A model generated the notes under the pieces. The model was not told where the DNA came from, made no database searches, and saw nothing but the letters and a program-made list of their open reading frames with translations. A program made the position numbers and the translations under genes. A DNA stretch of 18,456 nucleotides from an uncultured Blautia sp. (lineage in GTDB: Bacteria; Bacillota; Clostridia; Lachnospirales; Lachnospiraceae), in NCBI GenBank assembly GCA_900765525.1, contig CAAFRY010000184.1, forward strand, positions 1-18,456, in the 5' to 3' direction. Shown one piece after another: positions 1-7,385 of the stretch (positions are counted from its first letter, which is position 1; each line of letters begins with the position of its first letter).

Positions 1-28
1 CGTAGCCCGCTACGCCTGCGTTTTTACA
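1..28 (+). other. Palindrome and T-run at the window edge
   Basis: CGTAGC-cc-GCTACG (1-14) is a perfect 6-bp hairpin followed by TGCGTTTTTACA. The 10-nt CGTTTTTACA at its end is identical to the right edge of the 137-bp element (4291-4300). It may be the tail of a terminator or of a related repeat cut by the window boundary. The rest of the leader to 115 shows no convincing promoter. Confidence 0.3.
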
Positions 29-115
29 ACTGCACTCTCAAAAAAGCATTCTCAGTGAAACGGTAAGGCATTTAAAGTGGATAGCACTAAGAATTAGAAT
101 TGTGGAGGACAGACT

Positions 116-1141
116 ATGAGCAATGTAAAGATAATAGGACCAGACGTTCCGAATATGCCCTGGCAGCAGCGGCCAGAGACAGGAGCCCAGGAAATGCCTT
201 TATGGAGATATACAGAGAATCCGGTGATTGGCCGGAATCCTGTAGAGGGCGTGGCTCGGATTTTTAACAGCGCAGTAATTCCCTATGAAGGAGCCTTTAT
301 CGGTGTGTTCCGTGGGGAGCAGGTAAACGGTATTCCTTATATTTATCTGGGCAGAAGCCAGGATGGAATTCACTGGGATTTTGACAAAGAGAAGATTCCC
401 TTTAAGGATGAAGAGGGAAAGGATTTTATGCCGGTGTATGCCTATGACCCAAGACTGGTGGAAATCGAGGGTACTTACTATATTATGTGGTGTCAGGATT
501 TCTACGGAGCAGCCATTGGCATGGCTAAGACTACAGATTTCAAAACCTTTACCAGAGTAGAGAACCCATTTCTTCCTTTTAACAGAAATGCAGTGCTGTT
601 CCCAAGGAAAATCAACGGAAACTTTGTGCTACTTTCCAGGCCAAGCGACAGCGGCCATACACCTTTCGGAGATATTTTCCTTTCCGAAAGCCCGGATATG
701 GTTTACTGGGGCAAACACCGCCATGTTATGGGAAAAAGCCCGGAATGGTGGGAGTCTGTGAAAATCGGAGGAGGAGCGGCTCCTATTGAAACCAGCGAGG
801 GCTGGCTGCTGTTCTATCATGGAGTTACAGGAACCTGCAACGGTTATGTATACAGCATAGGCGGCGCTATTCTGGATATAGACAATCCTTCTATGGTGAA
901 ATACCGGTGCGAAAACTTCCTCCTTACTCCGGAGGAATGGTATGAGGAGCGTGGATTTGTTCCTAATGTAACCTTCCCCTGTGCTACCATTCATGACGCA
1001 GCTACAGGCAGGATTGCCATTTACTACGGAGCAGCCGATTCCTATGTAGGTCTGGCCTTTACAACGGCTGACCAGGTGGTTTCTTATATCAAAGAACATT
1101 CTGTGGTAAGAGCAGATGACAGTGAGATTGGAAGAAGATAA
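116..1141 (+). CDS. GH130 beta-1,4-mannooligosaccharide phosphorylase (likely)
   Basis: A 341-residue glycoside hydrolase family 130 phosphorylase. Family members cleave the non-reducing mannose of beta-1,4-mannooligosaccharides with inorganic phosphate, releasing alpha-mannose-1-phosphate. Visible hallmarks are the early WRY (30-32), RIFNSAV (48-54), the YDPR motif at 110-113 whose Asp111 sits at the family's general acid position, and the RNAVLFPRK and LLSRPSD blocks at about 157-176. The shorter length and the YDPR motif resemble the mannooligosaccharide phosphorylase subgroup (R. albus RaMP2-like) rather than the longer mannosylglucose phosphorylases, one of which is encoded at 2321. No signal peptide, so cytosolic. 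GGAGG at 104-108 lies 7 nt before the ATG. The stop TAA shares its last base with the next gene's ATG, so the two are translationally coupled. The family is sure; the exact chain-length preference is inferred. Confidence 0.9.
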   Translation: MSNVKIIGPDVPNMPWQQRPETGAQEMPLWRYTENPVIGRNPVEGVARIFNSAVIPYEGAFIGVFRGEQVNGIPYIYLGRSQDGIHWDFDKEKIPFKDEEGKDFMPVYAYDPRLVEIEGTYYIMWCQDFYGAAIGMAKTTDFKTFTRVENPFLPFNRNAVLFPRKINGNFVLLSRPSDSGHTPFGDIFLSESPDMVYWGKHRHVMGKSPEWWESVKIGGGAAPIETSEGWLLFYHGVTGTCNGYVYSIGGAILDIDNPSMVKYRCENFLLTPEEWYEERGFVPNVTFPCATIHDAATGRIAIYYGAADSYVGLAFTTADQVVSYIKEHSVVRADDSEIGRR

Positions 1142-2331
1142 TGATGCAGGATATTAAGAAATTTGGGGAAGATGTCAGGGAACATCTGACAACGAAAATC
1201 ATACCTTTTTGGAAAAGCCTGAGAGATGAAGAATACGGCGGGTATTATGGCTGGCTGGATTATGACCTGAAGCTTGACAAGCAGGCAGTGAAGGGCTGTA
1301 TTTTGAACAGCCGTATTCTCTGGTTCTTTTCCAATGCATACCTGCTCCTGGGGGAGGATTCCCTCCTCCAGGAAGCGGAACATGCCTGGGAATTTCTCCG
1401 GGACTGCTGTGTGGATAAGACAAACGGCGGTGTGTACTGGTCTCTGACCTATGACGGAAAGCCGGAGGATACAACCAAGCATACCTATAACCAGGCCTTT
1501 GCAGTCTATGCCCTTTCTTCCTATTATGACGCTTCCCATAACGAAGAGGCCCTGAAGCTGGCCAGGAAGCTGTACCGGATTATTGAGACCAGGTGCAAGG
1601 ATGAATACGGTTATCTGGAGGCCTTTACCGTCACCTTTGACCCGGAGGAGAATGATAAGCTTTCGGAGAACGGGGTTTTGGCAGAGAAGACCATGAACAC
1701 CCTGCTTCATGTCTTTGAGGCTTACACAGAATTATATCGTGTGGCCGGGGACCGGGAAGTGGGAGACCGGCTCCGGTATCTGCTGAAGCTTTTTGCAGAT
1801 AAAGTTTATAATCCCCAGCTTGGCCGCCAGGAAGTGTTCTTTGACCAGAAATGGAACTGTCTTATTGACCTGTATTCCTATGGACATGATATTGAAAGCG
1901 CATGGCTGGTGGACCGGGGTCTGGATGTACTGGGAGACTGGAACTGCCAGGAACGGCTGGGACCTATTACAAAAGAAATTACGGAAAATATTTACCAGAG
2001 AGCCTACCGGGAGCATTCCCTGGCCAATGAGGCGGAAAATGGAGTGGTGGATACTACCAGAGTCTGGTGGGTTCAGGCTGAGGCTGTAGTGGGCTTTTTA
2101 AACGGCTGGCAGAGAAACCAGGAGCAGACCAAGTATCTGGAAGCTGCCCAGGACATCTGGGAATATATTAAGAAAAACCTGGTAGATTCCAGGGAAGGGT
2201 CTGAGTGGTTCTGGTCTGTGGACCAGGAGGGAAATCCTGGGGAGAAGCCTATTGTGGAGCCCTGGAAATGTCCTTACCACAACGGCAGGATGTGTATGGA
2301 GGTAATCAGGAGGGTACAAGATGTTACATGA
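1141..2331 (+). CDS. Cellobiose/mannobiose 2-epimerase (AGE family)
   Basis: A 396-residue N-acylglucosamine 2-epimerase superfamily enzyme, an (alpha/alpha)6 barrel, that matches remembered cellobiose 2-epimerases such as R. albus CE along its whole length. Examples are [11 protein letters not shown] near 57-67, the SYGHDIE block near 246-252, [14 protein letters not shown] near 306-319 and [15 protein letters not shown] near 374-388. His190, His249 and His380 fall at a constant 6-residue offset from R. albus His184, His243 and His374, the latter two being the catalytic pair. The enzyme would convert the reducing-end mannose of beta-1,4-mannobiose to glucose, giving mannosylglucose for the phosphorylase encoded next. 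Cytosolic. The start ATG at 1141 overlaps the previous stop by one base; an alternative ATG follows at 1144. The 3' end overlaps the next gene by 11 nt. Confidence 0.93.
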   Translation: MMQDIKKFGEDVREHLTTKIIPFWKSLRDEEYGGYYGWLDYDLKLDKQAVKGCILNSRILWFFSNAYLLLGEDSLLQEAEHAWEFLRDCCVDKTNGGVYWSLTYDGKPEDTTKHTYNQAFAVYALSSYYDASHNEEALKLARKLYRIIETRCKDEYGYLEAFTVTFDPEENDKLSENGVLAEKTMNTLLHVFEAYTELYRVAGDREVGDRLRYLLKLFADKVYNPQLGRQEVFFDQKWNCLIDLYSYGHDIESAWLVDRGLDVLGDWNCQERLGPITKEITENIYQRAYREHSLANEAENGVVDTTRVWWVQAEAVVGFLNGWQRNQEQTKYLEAAQDIWEYIKKNLVDSREGSEWFWSVDQEGNPGEKPIVEPWKCPYHNGRMCMEVIRRVQDVT

Positions 2332-3496
2332 ACAGTATTATATGGAAAAAGCCAAGGTAGACCGTCTTGTAAACCGGAGAAACCGGAAAACAGATTTCTA
2401 CAATGGCATTTATGACCGGTATGAGTTTCCTGTACTTACCAGAGAGTTTGCACCGGTTCACTGGAGATATGACTTAGACAAGGAAACAAATCCCTATTTC
2501 ATGGAGAGATTAGGCGTTAATGCAGTGATGAACTCCGGAGCTATTTTCCTTAACGGCAAGTATTATCTGGTCGTCCGGGTAGAGGGCAATGACCGGAAAT
2601 CGTTCTTCGCTGTAGCAGAAAGTGATAACGGAGTAGAGGGCTTTCATTTCTGGGATTATCCGGTAGTGCTGCCGGATACCTGTCCGGAGGAAACCAATGT
2701 TTACGATATGCGTCTGACTCAGCATGAGGACGGCTGGATTTACGGGGTGTTCTGCTCGGAGAGCAAGGATAAGGGCAATCCGGATTTGTCTGCAGCCGTA
2801 GCGGCGGCGGGTATTGTCCGCACCAAGGATTTAAAGACCTGGGAAAGATTGGATAATCTTACCACTCTTCATTCCCCCCAGCAGAGGAATGTGGCCCTTC
2901 ATCCAGAATTTGTAGAGGGAAAATATGCCTTCTATACCCGTCCCATGGATGGATTTATTGAGACCGGCTCTGGTGGAGGAATCGGTTTCGGCCTTTGTGA
3001 GGATATTGAACATGCGGTGATAGATGAAGAAAAGATTATCAGCAGAAGAATTTACCATACCTTGACAGAGTCCAAAAACGGCGCCGGAGCAGTGCCTATT
3101 CGTGGAAAGAAATGCTGGATTCACATTGCCCACGGCGTCCGCAATACGGCTGCAGGACTGCGGTATGTACTCTATGCTTTCGGCACAGACCTGGAGCATC
3201 CGGACCAGGTAATTGCAGAGCCTTCCGGGGTATTTCTGGTGCCTCTGCAGGAGGAGCGGGTAGGAGACGTATCCAACGTGGTATTTACCAACGGCGCTAT
3301 TGCCAGGGATAACGGAGAGGTGTATATCTATTACGCTTCCTGCGACACCAGGATGCATGTGGCTACCACCACTGTGGATAAACTGGAGGATTATCTGTTC
3401 CATACCCCTAAGGACCCGCTGCGGTCCCCGGACTGTGTAAAACAGAGATGTGCATTGATTGACAGAAATATGGAACTTTTGAAAGAAGCGGAATAA
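2321..3496 (+). CDS. GH130 4-O-beta-mannosyl-glucose phosphorylase
   Basis: A 391-residue GH130 enzyme of the mannosylglucose phosphorylase subgroup (B. fragilis BfMGP and R. albus RaMP1 are about 390 residues). It cleaves Man-beta-1,4-Glc with phosphate into alpha-mannose-1-phosphate and glucose. Family blocks are WRYDLD at 48-53, [12 protein letters not shown] at 63-74, and NVYDMRLT with Asp129 at the general acid position (BfMGP Asp131). No signal peptide, so cytosolic. An AGGAGGG ribosome binding site lies inside the 3' end of the epimerase gene, and the ATG precedes the epimerase stop by 11 nt, so the enzyme that makes the substrate and the one that consumes it are coupled. Two GH130 enzymes flanking an epimerase is the arrangement of known mannan phosphorolysis loci. 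Confidence 0.92.
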   Translation: MLHEQYYMEKAKVDRLVNRRNRKTDFYNGIYDRYEFPVLTREFAPVHWRYDLDKETNPYFMERLGVNAVMNSGAIFLNGKYYLVVRVEGNDRKSFFAVAESDNGVEGFHFWDYPVVLPDTCPEETNVYDMRLTQHEDGWIYGVFCSESKDKGNPDLSAAVAAAGIVRTKDLKTWERLDNLTTLHSPQQRNVALHPEFVEGKYAFYTRPMDGFIETGSGGGIGFGLCEDIEHAVIDEEKIISRRIYHTLTESKNGAGAVPIRGKKCWIHIAHGVRNTAAGLRYVLYAFGTDLEHPDQVIAEPSGVFLVPLQEERVGDVSNVVFTNGAIARDNGEVYIYYASCDTRMHVATTTVDKLEDYLFHTPKDPLRSPDCVKQRCALIDRNMELLKEAE

Positions 3497-3533
3497 AACA
3501 AAAGAGAAAAGAGGAGCAGAAAGGAGGAGCGGC

Positions 3534-4175
3534 GTGAAAGGCTTTTTCGCAAAGATTCGGGAGAATACAGCCGGCATGACAGGCAGGGAAAAGGCGGAAT
3601 ACATAGGGGCCTATTACTGGTATCACATATTAGGTCTTGCCGCCGCCCTTGGTCTGGTTCTTTTTCTGATTCTGCATTTTAGCTTCCGGGAAGCCCCTCC
3701 GGCGTTTACCTGTGTGCTGGTGAACCAGGACATTAACTTTGCCAGGGACCAGAAGCTAGGGGAGGATTTTGCCAGGGCAGCCGGGCTTTCGGCGGACCAG
3801 GTAGAGGTAGATTCGGATTTCAACCTGTCCTATGGGAATATCCAGTTGGAAGGGGTGAATGAAAGCTCCTATGAAAAGTTCTTTTTTAAGTGGAGGAACC
3901 AGGAGCTGGACGCAGTGCTGATGCCGGAAAGCTTTTACGAATACTGTAAAGAACTGGGCGGGGCTTTTTACAGCCTTGAACAGTGGGAAATTCAGGGCCT
4001 TCCGGTCTATGAAGAATCCGGCGCCCCCGCTGCCATAAAGGCAGAGGAAACAGGGCTGGCGGAATACCTGAACAATGAAACAGGAGAAGCCCTGCTTTTG
4101 GCCTTTCCCGATACAGGAAAAAATCAGGAGCAGTGCGGCGCCTTTCTGGAGTTCTTACGTAACATTTCAGCCTAG
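3534..4175 (+). CDS. Membrane-anchored protein of unknown function in the mannan locus
   Basis: I do not recognise a characterised family. The 213-residue product has a cytosolic N-terminus with a KAEYIGAYYWYH stretch (about 20-31), one transmembrane helix at about 32-50, and a roughly 160-residue domain expected outside the membrane. Similar short N-terminal segments with a YYKYH-like motif before a single helix occur in uncharacterised Clostridia membrane proteins. The stretch around 128-150 (ELDAVLMPESFYEYCKELGG) has the flavour of an ABC solute-binding protein C-lobe, but that is only an impression. A GTG start at 3534 follows AAGGAGGAG (3521-3529). It lies 37 nt after the second GH130 gene and is probably cotranscribed. 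Its last five codons and stop lie within the inverted-repeat element at 4157-4293, so the original C-terminus may have been replaced. Confidence 0.75.
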   Translation: MKGFFAKIRENTAGMTGREKAEYIGAYYWYHILGLAAALGLVLFLILHFSFREAPPAFTCVLVNQDINFARDQKLGEDFARAAGLSADQVEVDSDFNLSYGNIQLEGVNESSYEKFFFKWRNQELDAVLMPESFYEYCKELGGAFYSLEQWEIQGLPVYEESGAPAAIKAEETGLAEYLNNETGEALLLAFPDTGKNQEQCGAFLEFLRNISA

Positions 4176-4293
4176 GTCTGCGCACTTGCTGCGCTGACCG
4201 TAAGAACATGATTCAAGAGGCAAAATCCCATCGCCGTAGGCGATTTTGCATGGATTTTGCCTGTAACGGTTCAGCAATGCTGAACTGTTACGT
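4157..4293. repeat. 137-bp hairpin-rich element with 15-bp terminal inverted repeats
   Basis: The ends ACGTAACATTTCAGC (4157-4171) and GCTGAACTGTTACGT (4279-4293) are inverted repeats matching at 14 of 15 positions. Inside are three nested or neighbouring hairpins: GGTCtGCGCA/TGCGCtGACC (4175-4199, 5-nt loop), the perfect 11-bp AGGCAAAATCC/GGATTTTGCCT (4218-4228/4252-4262) enclosing ATCGCC-gta-GGCGAT (4230-4244), and a 13-bp stem with a 3-nt loop at 4263-4291. A perfect 9-bp pair GTTCTTACG/CGTAAGAAC (4151-4159/4199-4207) offers an alternative fold across the left edge. There is no coding potential of its own. It could be a MITE-like or palindromic intergenic repeat, or an RNA structure in the operon message. 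No target-site duplication is obvious. Confidence 0.6.
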
Positions 4294-4297
4294 TTTT
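4263..4297 (+). terminator. Terminator-like hairpin before the esterase gene
   Basis: GTAACgGTTCAGC (4263-4275) pairs with GCTGAACtGTTAC (4279-4291) across an AAT loop, including one G-U pair, and the stem is followed by GTTTTT. It is the last hairpin of the inverted-repeat element and has the form of an intrinsic terminator. If it acts as one it would attenuate transcription between the phosphorylase genes and the downstream esterase, mutase and isomerase-kinase genes. I see no convincing promoter between it and 4365, so partial read-through is likely. Confidence 0.45.
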
Positions 4298-4364
4298 ACA
4301 GAATATAGGGGTTTGAAAATCTTGTCACAGCCGAATAGCAGTATAAGCAGGAGGAAGAATAGAG

Positions 4365-5471
4365 ATGTGGATACCACCGGAGCATGAGAGGCTTCAGTAC
4401 ACCGGACGGATTGACTGGAAGGACAGGAATGCTCCGGTGTTTTTGTTTCCCTGTACATCTGTAAGGCTGCGGTTTACGGGGCCGTCGGTGAAGGTACGGG
4501 TAAGAAATCAAAGAGCCTACTGGGACAGCTACCTGGGCTGTATCCTGGACGGAGAGCAGAGAAAGCTGCAGCTTCCCAGGGAGGGAGAAGGCATTCTGGA
4601 AATCCTGACAGCAGAGGACAGGGAAGGGGCTTTCTCCGGGAAGGAAGTAAAGGCCCTGGCCTCCACAGGCCCAAGGCAGGTTTTCTCTGAGACAGTTCAT
4701 GAGCTATTGTTATTTAAGCGGCAGGATGGCTGCCATGAGGTAAGGATTCTGGGCTTTGAGCTGGAAGCGGGCGGGGAGATTTTGGAGCCGCCTAAAAGAC
4801 CCCGGCGCAGAATGGAGGTGTACGGGGATTCGGTGTCAGCCGGAGAAGTTTCTGAAGCAATAGAATATACAGGGAAGCCGGACCCGGCCCACAGCGGAGA
4901 GTATTCCAACAGCTGGTATTCCTATGCCTGGATGACAGCCAGAAATCTGGGAGCAGAACTTCACAATGTAGCCCAGGGCGGCATTGGGCTTCTGGACGGC
5001 ACAGGCTGGTTTGAGCAGCCCAGAGCCATAGGCATGGAAAGGGTATGGGATAAGGTCCGGTATCACCCGGCTTTCGGTCCCTCCCGGCCCTGGGATTTTA
5101 ATCAGTATATTCCCCAGGTGGTTCTTGTAGCCCTGGGGCAAAATGACCAGCACCCGGAAGATTATATGAAAGAGGATTATCAGGGAGAAAAGGCCAAAAG
5201 GTGGCGAAGGGCTTATGCCGGATTCCTGGCGAAGCTGCGGGAAAAATATCCAAAGGCCTGGATTCTCTGTATCACAACCCTGCTGGAACATGACCCTTCC
5301 TGGGACCAGGCCATTGAGGAAGTATGCGCCCATATGGAAGATGCCAGAATCCGGCACTTCCTTTTCCGGCGAAACGGCAGAGGAACGCCGGGGCATCTGC
5401 GTATCCCGGAAGCGGAAGAGATGGCAGGGGAGCTTACTGCCTATATCAAGAGTCTGCATATAGACTGGTGA
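4365..5471 (+). CDS. CE2-like SGNH acetylesterase (acetyl-mannan esterase)
   Basis: A 368-residue two-domain protein: an N-terminal beta-rich jelly-roll-like region (about 1-145) followed by an SGNH hydrolase domain. Block I is YGDSVSAGE with nucleophile Ser156, block II is AQGGIGL (Gly206), block III is GQNDQHP (Asn260), and block V is GTPGHLRIPEAEEMA with His344. The Asp usually three residues before the His is Thr341, fitting the Ser-His dyad reported for carbohydrate esterase family 2. No signal peptide, so it would deacetylate imported mannooligosaccharides in the cytosol, clearing the way for the phosphorylases. AGGAGGAAG lies just upstream of the ATG. In R. intestinalis a CE2 and a CE17 esterase share this job; no CE17 partner is seen here. 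The substrate is inferred from context. Confidence 0.82.
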   Translation: MWIPPEHERLQYTGRIDWKDRNAPVFLFPCTSVRLRFTGPSVKVRVRNQRAYWDSYLGCILDGEQRKLQLPREGEGILEILTAEDREGAFSGKEVKALASTGPRQVFSETVHELLLFKRQDGCHEVRILGFELEAGGEILEPPKRPRRRMEVYGDSVSAGEVSEAIEYTGKPDPAHSGEYSNSWYSYAWMTARNLGAELHNVAQGGIGLLDGTGWFEQPRAIGMERVWDKVRYHPAFGPSRPWDFNQYIPQVVLVALGQNDQHPEDYMKEDYQGEKAKRWRRAYAGFLAKLREKYPKAWILCITTLLEHDPSWDQAIEEVCAHMEDARIRHFLFRRNGRGTPGHLRIPEAEEMAGELTAYIKSLHIDW

Positions 5472-5632
5472 GAAGAAAGAGAAGTAAGAAAGAAAAATAA
5501 AAAAGAAAAGTAAATGAGAGAAAATTTGTCCCAGCTATGGGATTGGAAATAGAGGAATATGCAGTGGTCCGGCCCGGCCCTTATGCAGTGAGGAGTGGGA
5601 ACCGGACGGAAAATGAAAAGGAGGATATGAGG
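5472..5632 (+). other. Intergenic leader before the phosphohexomutase gene
   Basis: This gap starts with an A/G-rich tract (5472-5527). It then carries a short dyad TCCCA-gcta-TGGGA (5529-5542), a direct repeat TATGCAGTG (5558-5566 and 5582-5590), and a pair GTCCGG/CCGGAC (5567-5572/5602-5607) that could form a loose stem. The mutase reading frame stays open back to an ATG at 5537, but the strong AAAAGGAGG at 5616-5624 points to translation starting downstream. No convincing promoter or terminator is seen. Confidence 0.4.
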
Positions 5633-7357
5633 ATGGATGCAAAGAAAAGATACCAGGAATGGCTGGAGAATCTTTATTTTGACCAGGGGGCAAAGGAGGA
5701 GCTGAAAAGCATTGCCCAGGATGAGAAGGAAATCCAGGATAGGTTTTACCGGGATTTGGAGTTTGGCACAGGTGGATTAAGAGGGGTGATAGGCGCCGGT
5801 ACAAACCGGATGAATATTTATACGGTTCGGAAAGCCACCCAGGGGCTGGCCAACTATATCCGCAGGGAGAATACCCAGGAAAAGGGTGTGGCTATTGCTT
5901 ATGATTCCAGAAATATGTCCCCGGAATTTGCCCAGGAAGCAGCTTTATGTCTGGCAGCAAATGGAATCAAAGCCTATATTTTTCCCTCCCTGCGTCCCAC
6001 CCCTATGCTGTCTTTTGCCCTGAGAGAGCTGGGATGTACCGCAGGAATCGTAGTGACAGCCAGTCATAATCCTCCGGAATATAATGGTTACAAAGTGTAC
6101 TGGGAGGATGGGGCCCAGATTACCAGCCCCAGGGACCAGCAGATTATCCAGGAAGTGAACCAGGTAACCGACTACAGCACTGTAAAAACCATGAGTCTTG
6201 AAGAGGCCAGGGAAGCAGGGCTGTACCAGGTTATCGGGCCGGAAATGGATGATAAATACATAGAAGCCCTGAAGAGCCTTGTGCTTCATCCGGAAATCCT
6301 TCGTGAAGAAGCCAAAGACCTGAAGATTGTGTATACCCCTCTTCATGGAACCGGGAATCTTCCTGTGCGGAGGATTCTTAAAGAGCTGGGCTTTACACAG
6401 GTTTATGTGGTGAAAGAGCAGGAACTGCCGGACGGAGACTTCCCTACGGTTTCCTATCCCAATCCGGAAGATAAAAACGCATTTGAGCTGGCTTTAAAGC
6501 TGGCCAGGGAAAAAGATGCGGATTTGGTTCTGGCTACAGACCCGGATGCAGACCGTCTGGGTATTTATGCTAAGGATACAAGAACCGGAGAGTACAAAAG
6601 CTTTACAGGAAATATGTCCGGGACCCTGATTCTGGAATACATTCTTTCCCAGAGAAAAGCCCTGGGAACGCTGCCAAAGAACGGAGCGGTAGTGACTACC
6701 ATAGTATCCGGAAAAATGGCAAAAGAAATTACAAAAGATTATGGCCTGACTCTTATGGAGACCCTTACCGGCTTTAAATATATCGGAGAACAGATTAAAT
6801 TCTTTGAGCAGAACCAGAAGCACACTTATGTGTTCGGCTATGAGGAAAGCTATGGCTGCCTGGTGGGAACCCATGCCAGAGATAAGGATGCGGTAGTTGC
6901 GGTTATGGCTTTGTGTGAGGCTGCGGCTTATTACCGGCATCAGGGCCTTACCCTGTGCCAGCAGATGGAAAAGCTTTTTGAAACCTATGGCTATTATAAA
7001 GAAGGTCTCTGTACCATAACTCTGAAGGGACAGGAAGGGGCAGCGAAAATCCAGGATATGATGGAACAGATTCGCTCCGAGGTACCGGAGACCATAGGGG
7101 AATTTGGAGTAGAACGCTTCCGGGATTACCGGGAGGATAAAATCCTGGACTGCAAAACCGGGGAAGAAGGACATTCCGGTCTTCCCAAATCCAATGTCCT
7201 CTATTTTGACCTGGAGGATGACGCCTGGTGCTGTATCCGGCCTTCCGGAACAGAGCCTAAGATTAAATTTTACATGGGCGTAAAGGGAAAAGATGACGCA
7301 GAGGCAGAGACGAAGCTGGCCGGCCTTCAGGAGGCTGTTCAGGCTCTGGCCCGGTAG
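5633..7357 (+). CDS. Phosphomannomutase/phosphoglucomutase (alpha-D-phosphohexomutase)
   Basis: A 574-residue phosphohexomutase of the long PgcA-like type, interconverting hexose-1-phosphates and hexose-6-phosphates. All four active-site loops are present: TASHNPPEYNGYK with phosphoserine Ser144, the metal loop ATDPDADR (Asp303, 305, 307), the sugar-binding FGYEESYG (401-408), and the phosphate-binding RPSGTEPK (536-543). In this locus its main substrate should be mannose-1-phosphate from the two GH130 enzymes, producing mannose-6-phosphate for the next gene product; glucose-1-phosphate is also likely accepted. The start is set at ATG 5633, 8 nt after AAAAGGAGG. ATG 5627 is too close to that site, and the frame-open ATG at 5537 lacks one. 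It lies 28 nt upstream of the isomerase-kinase gene. Confidence 0.92.
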   Translation: MDAKKRYQEWLENLYFDQGAKEELKSIAQDEKEIQDRFYRDLEFGTGGLRGVIGAGTNRMNIYTVRKATQGLANYIRRENTQEKGVAIAYDSRNMSPEFAQEAALCLAANGIKAYIFPSLRPTPMLSFALRELGCTAGIVVTASHNPPEYNGYKVYWEDGAQITSPRDQQIIQEVNQVTDYSTVKTMSLEEAREAGLYQVIGPEMDDKYIEALKSLVLHPEILREEAKDLKIVYTPLHGTGNLPVRRILKELGFTQVYVVKEQELPDGDFPTVSYPNPEDKNAFELALKLAREKDADLVLATDPDADRLGIYAKDTRTGEYKSFTGNMSGTLILEYILSQRKALGTLPKNGAVVTTIVSGKMAKEITKDYGLTLMETLTGFKYIGEQIKFFEQNQKHTYVFGYEESYGCLVGTHARDKDAVVAVMALCEAAAYYRHQGLTLCQQMEKLFETYGYYKEGLCTITLKGQEGAAKIQDMMEQIRSEVPETIGEFGVERFRDYREDKILDCKTGEEGHSGLPKSNVLYFDLEDDAWCCIRPSGTEPKIKFYMGVKGKDDAEAETKLAGLQEAVQALAR

Positions 7358-7385
7358 ATGGTTATAGACACAGGGAGAGAAAAAC

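Noticed and set aside
54..72. Possible CcpA cre site near TGAAACGGTAAGGCA
   Set aside because: Too many mismatches to the cre consensus, including the central CG spacing.
72..100. Possible promoter TTAAAG-N17-TAGAAT upstream of the first GH130 gene
   Set aside because: The -35 is poor and the start point would fall within the ribosome binding site, leaving almost no leader.
2831..3604. Minus-strand open frame of 257 codons opposite the second GH130 gene
   Set aside because: Antisense to a clear GH130 enzyme, no family signature, Cys/His/Pro-rich composition typical of shadow frames.
4300..4364. Separate promoter for the esterase gene (TTGTCA 4322 and TATAAG 4342)
   Set aside because: The spacing is only 14 nt and the -10 would abut the ribosome binding site, so it is not convincing.
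5537..5632. N-terminal extension of the phosphohexomutase from ATG 5537
   Set aside because: No ribosome binding site at 5537, the extension does not resemble the family, and AAAAGGAGG sits 8 nt before ATG 5633.
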